DNA from: Parachlorella kessleri
Taxonomy: Eukaryota > Chlorophyta > Trebouxiophyceae > Chlorellales > Chlorellaceae
Direction of reading: 5' to 3'
Length of the DNA stretch: 25,099 bases
Assembly: GCA_001598975.1 (NCBI GenBank)
Contig: BBXU01000828.1
Coordinates: 1-25,099 of the forward strand
In this document: one piece after another, positions 9,501 to 18,956 of the stretch
Position numbering within the stretch: the first letter of the stretch is position 1
Layout: the number at the start of each line of letters is the position of its first letter
Position numbers and translations under genes: made by a program
Notes under the pieces: generated by a model
What the model saw: only the letters and a program-made list of their open reading frames with translations
Databases searched by the model: none
Told to the model about the DNA's origin: nothing

Positions 9501-12500
9501 TGACGGCGTACGCAAAGGTGGCCACGTCGCCAGTGCTGGGGGCGGGGGAGGGCCGAGGTGTGGTGGAGGGAGAAGGGCCCTGCAGCAGCGGGTGCCACGC
9601 ACGGGGGTTGGTTGCCTAGGGCTGGGAACCCACCGAGAGCCCTAACGGCCATGCTGAGCCATGCTTTGGAGGAGCTCTGCTGAAGCTACGGGGGTCCCCT
9701 AACTAGCATGCCAGCAGCTCCATTCATCAAACATAGGGTTAGGGCCCAGACCCTGACCGAATAAATGCGATACAAGCCATGCAGCTTCCCAGCAGGTGTC
9801 ACCCAAGGCAGGCAGCATAACAGGCAAGCAGTGGGCAGTCAGGAAGCAGCCTATGCTGTGCATAGGTGTGAGATGCAGTAGGAAAAACAGTACGAGCAAC
9901 ACAGGCAGCAAGGGGCAAGCAGCAGACGCGTAGGTCCCATGCGAACCGCGCTTGACACTTACTGGTGCAGATGAGGGGCTGACTGCGGGGCTCTCAAATC
10001 CACCGGGTGGTGCTGGCGCGGGGCTCTCAAATCCACCAGATGGCGCAGGTGCGGGGCTCTCGTCAAACGCCGGTGATGGTGCAGGTGCGGGACTCTCGTC
10101 AAATGCTGGCGCAGGCGCAGGTGCGGGGCTCTCGTCAAATGCTGGTGATGGTGCTGGCGCGGGGCTCTCAAACTCGCCAGATGGCGCAGGCGCAGGCGCA
10201 GGGCTATCGCTCTCTGGGCTTGGGAACAGTGTGGAGGGGGATGGGCCCTGCAAACGGTGCACGCAGCTGTCCACTTCAGAACCATACCAATGCAGGCCCC
10301 GTGCTGTCAGGCCCTGAGTGGCATGCACAATCCTAGTGGGCCTGTCTGACAGCCCAGAGTGTTTCCACATCTCGAATACCTTCCTAACCACATACTTATA
10401 ACCTCTACTGCCAGAGGCATGCCGCGGGTACAACCAACCACTGCAAAGGGCAGCTGATGTACCTGACCTCTACTTCTGAGCTCTTTGTAGAATGCCAGTC
10501 AAAAGGAGGCCGCCCAACGTCCTCAAAACACAGCACCTCTCTCTCACCCCCCGACGACGCAGCGGGGCACCCAACTGCAACCCACCGGCGCCGGGCTCTC
10601 TAAATCAGGGGAGGGGACGGGTGAGGGGCTGACCACTGGTATCAGAATAGGCAGCGGGCTGCCAACGATGGGGATGAAAATGGGTGACGGGCTGTCGGCG
10701 GGCCGACTAGATGGGCTGGGTGATGTGGGGGGAGAGGTTCGTGAGGGTGAGGGTGATGGTGACGGTGATGGCGAGGGCGACGGTGACGGCGAGGGCGGGG
10801 GGGAGGGAAGGGGGGAGGCGGGTGGCGGGCTGGGAGCCAGGGGGGCTGGGGATGGCTGGGTGGGGGAGGGACTAGTCAGGGGGGGTGCCAGTTCTAGGGG
10901 ACAGAACGGGGAGGGGGCTACCGAACACAGGTGGGAGCACAGCAGGCGACAGGCCTCCAGGTGGTGGGGAGGTGGGGGGCGGGGGGCTGCTGGCTGGGGG
11001 AGGGGAGGAGGGGGGGGGGCTCACAAGCAGTGGCGAGGGCGCCGGCGCCGGGGACGGGCTCCCCAGCGGTGACGGGAACGGGGCGAAAGTTGGTGTCCCA
11101 ACAGCGGGCCCGGGTGCGGGAGCGGGCGCGGGTGCGGGCGTCAGAATGTCAAAGGGCAACTGCAGGAGGCTGCGCGCACCCTGCACAGACGGAGGCAGTT
11201 AAATATCATCAAGCTTTTCGCAACTGGAACCGCTTCAGGGCCTGTGATAGACAGCAGCGGGTGTAACACAGGGACAGCAGGACCGCTACCTAGTACAGCT
11301 ACTAGTCTCGCGAAACAAATGCAACGCAGGCTGCCGGAGCCGCGGCATTGACAAGCACAAAGCGCAGCGGAGCACGAATTGCAGCAGAAGTTTTGTTTGA
11401 TCACTTGCCTGTGAGCAGAGGGACTCCTCAAACCGCCCAGCCTCGGAATAGTAGAGGTCAGCAACCTCCTCGTGGCTCAGGGCACTGTCAAACACCATCA
11501 CGACTGCCAGGCGGCCGTTGAGCCAGCCCAGGGAAGCCTGCAAAGCATGGGAAGCGCGTCCATGTCAGCAGGCGCCGCCGAGCTATGCAGTCCATATGAC
11601 CCCTTCAGAACACCGCCGTAGCATTACTTGACGACCGCTAGTGTGAAGCTCACTGCGCATCGTCCATTCAGTCCAAACTAGTCCAGTCAGGTCTAGTTTA
11701 ATAAGTCAGCGTCCATGTAGGGTTCCAACCTTTAGTAGCATGAGCTTGGTACAGGGCGTAGGTGCAGTTGACTAAGCACCATACCACAGCAGGTGCAGCG
11801 GGGCCTCACCGACGAGGAGTTGCTGGACAGCTGCGCGTAGTTCACGCCCAGGGCCAGCGCGGCGGCACCGTAGCGGTCGACTGCATTGCTGGAGGAGCTC
11901 GTCCCTGCGGCAGCAGGCCATGCCAACCCACAGCTAAGCACAGAGGTTGAAGCAAGGGCCTCACGGGCACGCAGACCCGGGCCTTGACAGGAAGTGGGCG
12001 GGTCGATGGTAGGGTGGCACTTCGGCGGGTGGTGGTGCGGGGTGCAGGCGGCGGAAGTGCGGCAGATAGCTGCACCACCTTCCTTGTTTACCTGCTGGCA
12101 TGGCGTCTTGGTAGAACTGCAGCCCAGCGCTGTCCTTGACCACCGCCAGCTGCTGCCAGCACTCTAGCAGAGGGGGGCCGCTGGTGGGGCTGGCGCTGAA
12201 GCCCTGGGCATCCATCCCACCCCTGCAATAGCAAGAACCGCCAGGCGAGCGCATGTCGCCGGCGACAGGGTGGATGCGCATGCTTCTGGAGCTCGCACCA
12301 TGCATGTTAGCAGGGCAAATGGCTGCTCTAAGGCTCCCACCCATTAGCCATGCACATCGCAGGCTTGGGCCAGGGATGCTTTCACAAGGCATGTGGGGCG
12401 TGTGAACCTGCCTACTCACCCCAGTTGCTGCTCGGCAAAGCGTTCCAGCGTCCAGCAGGCGGAGGCTTGCAGCCTGCCGCCGCTGCCGGGCTGGCCGAGC

Positions 12501-14110
12501 ACTTGGAGCAGCGAGGGGGCGGCGGCGGGCGCGCCAACACTCAGCCGGCGGTCGCCCTGGTACCACACCACCGCTGCAGCACACAGGGAACAAGGTTGAC
12601 CCGGGGTAAGGGGAGGGGGCCGCACAAAACCTTTAGTAAAGGAGAGAGAGACAAGGGAGAGCGGCGGCTCCCAGCCTTGCCGCACACTTCTGACTGACAG
12701 TTCCCATGTGAGCACAAGTGCAACCATGGCACGTGCAACAGTCACAGCCAAAAGTCGCGGGCCGCGCTTTGCAAATGCACGGTAGCGCCTGGCCCTAGTA
12801 CACAAAAGTGAGCCATTCCCGGCACATGAGTGCTAAGAGGTCGTCATACTCAGCAGGTGCAGGCTCGACTGCCCACCCACCTGTGAATTCCGTGCCCCAG
12901 GCGGCGTCTGCCACACCCTGCAGCTGCTTGCGGACGCCATAGCTGCCTGCCTGCCCCGGGGCGGACGGAGCTCTAAAGACCACTGACCCGCCAAAGGCCG
13001 GGTCAAACTCTACAGGACAGTATCAAACACCGAGGTGATAACCGGGCCCCTTCTTTGACATCGCAGGCGACTCTTCCCACTATTCGTTGGCAAGCACGCT
13101 GTAACTGTGATCACCACGGTACCAAGGGTGTACAGAGCAGCAAGAGCGGTTGGCGCTTCAGAGCAGGCGACAGCAGCCGCCGCAGCGGCAACGACTCGGG
13201 GCCACCAGTCACACCAGGACTGAGAGGAGCAATGGTCTGTTGGCAAGCCTATACCCACCTCAACCAGGCTGCAGGAGACTACTTTGCAATGCATGCCAGG
13301 ATCAATGCAGGCTCCAAGCTAGTCCATGCGCTGCTTGCGTGGGCCGCATAGGCTTTCACCCTTACGATCTGCCCTGGTTACAACGCTCCCAAGCTACACT
13401 GACCCTCCAACCCCTACGACCGACTGTTCTGAAACTAATCCTTGGTCTGGAAAAAACCTCCCTCCCTAGCCCTGGCACACGTTACAACCACACTTCCCTT
13501 CCTTAGCTGGGACAAGCCTGATAGTGTGCCAGCCTCACATGCCTCGCCATAGGCACGGGAAGCCTGCCCCCTTTCACTGACACATATTGCTTTCATAGAC
13601 GCAAATCGCTGAGGGGCATCTGCTGCCCACCTGCATTGACCAGCTGCACGTCGTTCTGGTTGCCGCTGAGGTCCGTCCAGGTGTGATGTCCAGAGGACAG
13701 CGAGGCAGACGTGGCGGGGTCAGAAGCGTCCAGCCACAGCACAACGTCTTGTCGGAACCTGCTGCTGGTAGTATCTGCAAAAGCCAGAAGGTAGGGGTTA
13801 AGTCTCCATGCCAGGAAAGGTGGGCTTTGAAAGGCAGGCTTCGCTTCCAACTCCAAGGGTGGGGTTCCACATGCACCAGCCTGTCAGCCGGACCTGGCAA
13901 CAACCCCAAATGAAGTCAAAGTGTTTCTTTACTTTGGCATTGGCCAAAGCATGAACCCAAGCCCTGGTAGACAGCACTGTGTAGCTGCCAGCAGCCTTCT
14001 GTGCAGGGGTAAAGGCAATGCCAACACCCAAGCCATATCTCACCCTGCGCCGCGCTCGAAGTGATCCATAAAGCAACTGCAACTACTATGAGCAGCGAGC
14101 GCGATTTCAT
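3533..14110 (-). CDS. secreted LamG - Pro-rich rod - vWA mosaic protein (putative cell-wall/extracellular-matrix protein), 22 exons
   Basis: Exons from the start: 14044-14110, 13631-13774, 12881-13009, 12420-12573, 12092-12222, 11810-11904, 11409-11537, 11025-11180, 10586-10855, 9963-10247, 9412-9579, 9038-9106, 8713-8799, 8019-8194, 7621-7717, 6704-7256, 6188-6357, 5719-5869, 5168-5292, 4545-4664, 4152-4259, 3533-3808. All phases agree, giving 3660 bases and 1219 residues. Residues 1-22 are a signal peptide ([15 protein letters not shown]...). Residues 23-283 are LamG-like: [30 protein letters not shown], and a closing strand with [16 protein letters not shown]. Residues 284-520 and 720-890 are Ser/Ala-Pro rods, likely hydroxyproline-glycosylated. 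Residues 521-719 and 904-1010 are uncharacterised. From about 1037 there is a vWA domain: MIDAS DDSGS, metal-site Thr in [19 protein letters not shown] and [14 protein letters not shown]. Known LamG, vWA and Pro-rod families point to extracellular adhesion or matrix assembly. The ligand is unknown, and no membrane segment follows the vWA domain. Confidence 0.88.
6789..7230 (-). repeat. Ser-Pro rod 2 coding repeats
   Basis: Within exon 16 of the matrix gene, low-complexity sequence encodes first Glu-containing units ([23 protein letters not shown]) and then uninterrupted Ser-Pro dipeptides ending in [12 protein letters not shown]. Ser-Pro runs of this type are the glycosylated shafts of Chlamydomonas/Volvox wall proteins. 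The complementary strand shows long Gly/Glu-rich open frames that are only shadows of this exon. Confidence 0.75.
8191..8283 (-). repeat. duplicated 3' splice-site segment before exon 14 of the matrix gene
   Basis: CACCTGCAGGCCAGG followed by a G-rich stretch occurs twice on the plus strand, from about 8192 and from 8261. On the minus strand each copy gives a pyrimidine tract and CCTGCAG|GT acceptor. The acceptor used in my model puts exon 14 at 8194; the upstream copy would start it at 8263, adding 69 bases (23 codons) with no stop. A G10 run at 8211-8220 lies inside. Confidence 0.6.
9987..10205 (-). repeat. 33-36 bp tandem repeats encoding ESPAPAP units (rod 1)
   Basis: About seven tandem units, each starting GGGGCTCTC on the plus strand, encode [12 protein letters not shown] or [11 protein letters not shown] on the minus strand. 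Unit lengths alternate between 33 and 36 bases, keeping the frame. Because unit numbers change easily, rod length may vary between strains. It lies in exon 10 (9963-10247) of the LamG/vWA gene. Confidence 0.8.
10586..10855 (-). repeat. Ser-Pro dipeptide repeat exon (rod 1, middle part)
   Basis: Exon 9 encodes a Pro-rich rod with about ten successive Ser-Pro pairs, encoded by degenerate GGTGAN/GGCGAN hexamers on the plus strand around 10741-10796, followed by [19 protein letters not shown]. Codons vary (TCA, TCG, CCG, CCC and CCA), so selection on protein composition is likely in addition to slippage. Confidence 0.65.
11181..11408 (-). other. GC-AG intron in the LamG/vWA gene
   Basis: Exon 7 ends CTCACAG and the intron begins GCAAGT, the classic strong non-canonical GC donor. 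The acceptor is CTGTGCAG. Both flanks are in phase 0. The nearby GTGATC alternative would leave phase 1 and break the frame into exon 8, so the GC donor is the consistent reading. Confidence 0.65.
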
Positions 14111-14539
14111 GATGACGCCCCGCGAGGAAGCCGCTACGCCGCCCTGACTGCAAATGTCAAAGCAGGTAGCCTTTGTGCAAGACCATAAGCCCGAGCTAAA
14201 CTAGGCCTGCCGATAACAACCTGCAGCACGGAAGTTTGTCGGCCTATAGGACGCGTTTTGAGGATCAGCCAGGTGTCCCCCTGCCACGACCAATTTTGGG
14301 CAGAGCAGGTGGCATGCATGCGTTGAGTGCTGCGCCAGCCAAAAAGTCCAGGGCAGGAAGCTGCCCACGTAATAAACGTCAGTTGAGGGACGGTTCGGAC
14401 ACCAGGCCCTTGCTTCTATGTCTGACACCGCTTTGCTAGTATCCATCTCCTTCCTGTCTTTACATTTAGCGGGATTCCCTCCATTCAGTATTGCGAGTCA
14501 AGGAAGCAGTCAGCGGCTTCGCATCACATGTGCCACAAC
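14111..14539. other. short intergenic region between two minus-strand genes
   Basis: This is the 3' flank of the unrecognised gene (14540-16113) and the upstream region of the LamG/vWA gene, whose start codon is at 14110. The matrix gene's promoter must lie in or near these roughly 430 bases. No clear TATA box or coding exon is visible. Confidence 0.5.
14460..14464 (-). terminator. candidate poly(A) signal (TGTAA)
   Basis: Minus-strand TGTAA lies 76 bases past the predicted stop (14540-14542) of the upstream gene. Its position supports ending that gene here rather than in the longer unspliced reading, whose stop would fall directly against this motif. Confidence 0.5.
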
Positions 14540-16113
14540 TTACACGCGCAGCGTCTTGGGCCTCGATTGGAAGGCTGCAGGCAGGTAGAGACAGGCCCCG
14601 TCCTGTCCTGTCCTGCCACAGAGTCATCAAGAAGAGCTCAAGTGCGGGGGTGTGAAAGTGGCGCAGACCTGTGAAATATGGCGAGGTAAAAGAGAGCAGC
14701 ACGTCATGGTTACCCTGGGGCCACCGTTGCACCGCCACCTTGCGGAGCTTGCATTCGTGGTCGAAGTACATCTGAGGTAAGAAGCTGTGTTACAACATGT
14801 GTTCTGCAGCGCTGTCAGCAGGTAGGTTTCAAGGCCACCTGGTCACATGCCAACCATGCCAGGTGGCTTATCTTATCTTATCTTATACTAGGCCTGCCTC
14901 ATTTCTAGGGTAAAACGTGCCCAGCACCTATGAATCCCCTGCAACCTCGCTTTCCTCTTCTTCAGGCTGCAGCTCCCACCCAGAGTCCTCCAACAAGACA
15001 TACAGCTTCTCAAAGGCGGCCTGCAAGCATGACACTTCAAATAGTGTAAGAAGCAGCGACTGCCCCCCAGATCTTCCGACCATTCATTTCACTTCCGTGG
15101 AGCACCCTGGAAGGACGCCACAGAGGCGCCAAACCAGCTCAACGAATTACAAATCACTGCAGCCTACGAAGCGTGCGCCTGCTTGGTCAGGGAGTCCTGT
15201 CTGCCGCACTGCCAGCTGGCGCATGCGGCTGGCGCACCTTGTAGGAACCTTGCAGCCCCTCCGCCTGCTTGGGTATCACGTGGCTTGTCATTTGCATGAG
15301 CACATAGCAGAAGAGGGCGGCCTTCAGGTTGTCCTGTGCCGCGAAGGACGCGCCCAGCACGTTCAAATCCTCCTTCACTGCCCTCACTTGTAGCAAGTCG
15401 TCACGCAGCATGGACCGCAGAGCCCTGTTGCACACCTGCAGCGCACAGCAAGAGTTGATGCAGGAGTCGACGAGAGCTGACAGGATGACCATTCTTATGG
15501 CTTCAGCCCAGTGGAAGCGCATATATGCATAAGCTGCTTACCAAATCCACAATTTCCGCAGAGTCAGTCTCATGTCGAGCGCTGTCTCACACATATGCTG
15601 CTCACCAAATTCAACTCTTCCCGCAGACCCGATTCAGTCTCAGGTGGGGCATCACGGTCGAGCGCTATCTCGGCCTCGGTAGTGCGGGGAGCCTGCAAGC
15701 AAAGCGCCAAGGTCAGCACGTGCTTGGTACTCCCAAGCTTGGGCAGCAGCCTCCTCAGGGGATCTCACCTCGGCTTTAGGTGCTCGAATTAAACGAGTAA
15801 TGTAGCGCAGGCTGCGTTTAATCTCCCTCCCTCCTCTCTCTGCTGCATCATGATGCAGAGGATGAAGACCCCAGGGGCTGGATAACCCAAGCGCTGTAAG
15901 GCGCATTCTGAGAGATGTAAGAAATGCAGGTTAATGGCACCTCGAGCTGTGGCGCACCCTGACTTGCCAGCGCGCCTCCACGTCAGACCAGGCCTCTGTG
16001 AGCTCATCTGTGGGACATTCCGAAGGCTCTCCAACCACTTCTGCCTTCCCAATGTTTGGATCCTTGCTACGTCTGTGCAGGCAAAGACCCCTAGTGAGCG
16101 CAGCTCTTCCCAT
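14540..16113 (-). CDS. unrecognised protein, about 269 aa, largely helical
   Basis: Spliced minus-strand model with exons 15941-16113, 15769-15907, 15606-15692, 15238-15435, 14946-15020, 14669-14771 and 14540-14574. I do not recognise the family. Visible features are a basic N-terminus (MGRAALTRGLCLHRR) that could be an organelle-targeting peptide, an acidic helix (TDELTEAWSDVEARW), and a basic helix (IKRSLRYITRLIRAPKAE). A well-formed helical segment follows (exon 4, LRDDLLQVRAVKEDL and ALFCYVLMQM), then an acidic EEEES stretch. The conserved-looking C-terminus reads KLRKVAVQRWPQG then LLSFTSPYF. Exons 3 to 7 have good splice sites and matching phase. The weak point is the join of exons 1 and 2, which needs an intron of only 33 bases containing an in-frame stop. 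Translation may instead start at the ATG at 15906 in exon 2. The gene is divergent from PCMT, and I assign no function. Confidence 0.55.
15532..15671 (-). repeat. tandem duplication spanning an exon end and its 5' splice site
   Basis: Two similar segments of roughly 65-70 bases lie side by side. On the plus strand each reads GCTGCT(T/C)ACCAAAT, then a CCGCAGA...TCAGTCTCA core, then TCGAGCGCT(G/A)TCTC. On the minus strand each ends in a TTTG|GT(G/A)AGC donor. The copy at 15601-15671 contains the 3' part of exon 3 used in my model. The other lies in the following intron and has a 13-base deletion relative to it. Confidence 0.6.
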
Positions 16114-16171
16114 CACGGTTCTTGGGTGCCTTGCTGCCTGTCGCTCCCAACATCTTAGGCATCTGGGCGTC
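16114..16171. promoter_or_regulatory. 58-bp divergent intergenic segment (putative shared promoter/5' leaders)
   Basis: The PCMT start codon (16172, plus) and the predicted start of the neighbouring gene (16113, minus) are separated by only 58 bases. Any core promoter must be here or within the first exons and introns of either gene. No TATA box is visible. The spacing depends on the less certain minus-strand start. Confidence 0.35.
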
Positions 16172-18771
16172 ATGGCTTTGTTTGGTCACGCACACACTAA
16201 CGATGAGCTCGTGGACTCCTTGGTAGGCAAGTGACAAGGAAGCAATTTCCCCTGTGCAGCTGCCAGCAACAGGGAGGCTGGCCCTGCAGGCGTGCCTGCT
16301 CCCCTTTACCCAGACGGTAGCCACCGCCTGCGCAGGTGCTGAAATCGTCAGGTCTCCAGAGGTAGAGAGCGCAATGAGGGCGGTGGACCGCGGTAACTTC
16401 AGCGAGGAGGCGCAGGTGCTTTGCAGCCCTTCTAGCAGCCCCAGTGCACACTGTGCTGCCGTGCGCAGTGTGGGTATTGGCTGAGACCATGCCTTGTTGG
16501 TTTGCAGCTGGCGTATGCTGACTGCCCGCACCCCATCGGTGAGTCCCTTTCATAAGTCTGCAGTGATCGAGTGGCCTGGGGTGCTACCTAGGCACGCTTT
16601 TTGGACGGCTAAGTCCTTCCAAAGCACAGTTTTGTCATGTTGAACCAGGGCCCGTTACGAAGCGCACGCTGCCAGGCCTTTCGTCTGCCCAGTGCAGGGT
16701 ATGGTGCCACCATCTCTGCCCCACACATGCATGCGCACTGCTTGGAGATGCTGCGGAACAAGCTGCAGCCCGGGGCCAAGGTCAGTGCAGGACTCCATGC
16801 CAGGGCCTCATGAGAGCACAGTATGGCCGTGGGGTACAGATGATTGCGCGCGTGGCTGGTTCGGTGTGACACATTGAACAGCATTGCGGGCGGTTGAGCT
16901 TCTGCGTGGAGGCTCGACTTCCTAGCCGCGACGCTCTGGCCGCATGTGAAGTTTCTGTGAAGGTCCCCTCATGCCAGTATCTGTTAGGGGCTCGACACTT
17001 TACCAGGATCGTATTGCTCCATGTGCAGCTAGTTTGGCCCATGTATAGATGGTGTCAAATATTGCAGCAAGAGGATTGCACAAGGTTCCAATCCACCCAG
17101 AGCACTGCAGATGCCTTTGTCGGTATGCGTTCCCTGTTTGTCAGTGCGGTCCCCAACCCACCGACCCATGATGTTCTCCAGGTGCTCGATGTGGGCAGCG
17201 GCTCCGGCTATCTTACTGCGGTCATGGCACACATGGTAACCCAGGAGGGCGCGCACGGCGTGGCCGTGGGCATTGAGCACATCCCACAGCTGGTTGAGAC
17301 GGGACGGAGGAATGTCTTGAGGGACCCACGGGCCGCGGAGCTGCTTCATAGTGGTGCGGCACTAGCTGCCTGCCTGGCTGGCTGGCTGGGTTGGAACGCT
17401 GTGTGCTATGTGAGGCTGGTCTGCGCTGGGCGACTGTTGTGGGTATGGGCTGTGTTATGTTGCCCGTGCTGACCGAGCGCAACCTGGCAGTGTGCTCTCA
17501 TCACAACACCCAGAATTTAACATGTGTACACTGTTGGGTTCCCAAGCTCGGGAGACATCCTAAGCTCACTGTCATCTTCGGTATTGTCCCACCCGTTCAT
17601 GTTTTCTGTCCTGCCCACCACCACTCCGTAGCGCACCCGTCCAACCCAGCTGCTGACGTGCCTGCAGGCAGCCTGAAGCTGCTGGTGGGCGACGGCCAGA
17701 AAGGGTGGCCAGCCGAGGCACCCTACGATTGCATCCATGTGGGTGCGGCAGCCGAGTACATACCCGCTGCGCTTGTGGAGCAGCTGAAGCCAGGCGGCAG
17801 GCTGCTGCTGCCTGTGGGGCCGGAAGGGGGCCTTCAGGTGGGCGATTGTGACATATTCAGGGGGGTTGGCAGGACTCGGGCACATTCTGCATCCAGCCCT
17901 GTCAGTCCAGCTCAACTCACTCCCTGTTCGCACTACCTGCCACCCATGCTGATATTCAGGGGGGTTCTTGGTGTAGGTAGGGAAGGGGGCCAGTAGGGCG
18001 GCAAAGAACCATGACAGCGTCCTGCAGGGTCTCTGTGATAGTGTGGGGCGCTTCGGGGCAGGACTAGCTGCCCTATGGGTTGAAGTGCAGATCCTTTCTG
18101 GCGTCAGTTGAAGGGTTGGCAGTAGTGGTGTGCGGGGTGCGACCCCACGGCAATCAGCTCCACAGCGCAAACTCGAGTGTCTGTGTCCGAGTGATGCCCA
18201 CCATGACAGCTGAGCTGAGCTGTGGTGGGTGTTGTGGCAACTCACTGCGGCACTGCGCAGCAACTGACACCCCCGGCGTCAGTGTGGTGATTCCCTGTGT
18301 GCAGTCCATGGCAGTTATAGACAAGGAGGTAGATGGCTCTCTGTCTCGCCAGAATGCAATGGCAGTTATGTGAGTGGGGATTCTTGTACCGGCTCCGTAC
18401 TACCGACTGGCTTTGGGTGTGACCAGCGGCCACCGCCAATGGATGCTAGCACGATTGTAGTGTATACTTACATTTACAGACAAGATTGCACATATTTAAA
18501 ATTGCTTTTGCACTGGCAGCATGCTATGCACCTGCCTTGCTGTCCTTCACAGCTGTCCTGCGGGATGGGATTGCTCGTCAAGTGACTGGCAAAGGCCAGC
18601 TGAAGTTTGTGTGCTTGGGCACCGTTGGCAATTGTGTGGGTTTAGCATTGTCGGCAGTCGTGGCAGGTGGCCCGCTATTTGGAATAACCCGCTGCAACTG
18701 TGTGCTTATGCAGGTATGTGCCTCTGACTTCTAAGGAACACCAGCTTCGCGGAGTGTATGATAGCGATTGA
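16172..18771 (+). CDS. PCMT: protein-L-isoaspartate(D-aspartate) O-methyltransferase
   Basis: This enzyme repairs aged proteins by SAM-dependent methylation of L-isoaspartyl residues. Exons are 16172-16226, 16336-16415, 16508-16538, 16698-16780, 17182-17353, 17668-17837, 18305-18369 and 18714-18771, giving 714 coding bases and 237 residues, the usual size for eukaryotic PCMT. The start [17 protein letters not shown] aligns without gaps to the family N-terminus. Family signatures are [29 protein letters not shown] (the conserved substrate-site segment), motif [10 protein letters not shown] (84-92), VAVGIEH, motif [15 protein letters not shown], and motif [16 protein letters not shown]. The C-terminus is [17 protein letters not shown]. 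All phases agree, including a GC-AG first intron. No targeting peptide is visible, so it is probably cytosolic. It appears intact, with no missing catalytic element. A TGTAA poly(A) motif lies 181 bases past the stop. Confidence 0.95.
16227..16335 (+). other. GC-AG intron in PCMT
   Basis: The donor is GTAG|GCAAGT and the acceptor CTGCGCAG. Using it restores [20 protein letters not shown], which aligns without gaps to other PCMT proteins. The GT four bases upstream (16223) would leave phase 0 and run into a stop in the next exon. Confidence 0.8.
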
Positions 18772-18951
18772 TGGAGGGCTAGACCTTGGGAAGCCACTTT
18801 AGATCGTCTTATGTTGCCTAGTGGAGGCTCAAGTCCCACTGCGTGAAAGCGGACGGCGCTGAAGCCCTGAACGAGTGGTTTGCAAGGCCATGCTTAAGTT
18901 GTGCATGTTGCCAAGCATGCTTGGGTGTGTCTATATCCTTAACCTTGAGTG

Positions 18952-18956
18952 TGTAA
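18952..18956 (+). terminator. candidate poly(A) signal (TGTAA) of PCMT
   Basis: TGTAA lies 181 bases downstream of the PCMT stop codon. This motif is the standard polyadenylation signal in chlorophycean nuclear genes. A further TGTAA lies near 19050. Confidence 0.55.

Noticed and set aside
10668..11202. Plus-strand Gly/Asp-rich open frames (GDGDGEG type)
   Set aside because: These are antisense shadows of the minus-strand Pro-rich exons 8 and 9, with no flanking coding signal on the plus strand.
14466..14771. Unspliced 101-codon reading of the end of the unrecognised gene
   Set aside because: Splicing at ACAG|GTCTGC into CCTGCAG|CC keeps phase and ends at 14540, with TGTAA 76 bases further on. 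The unspliced stop would directly abut that TGTAA.
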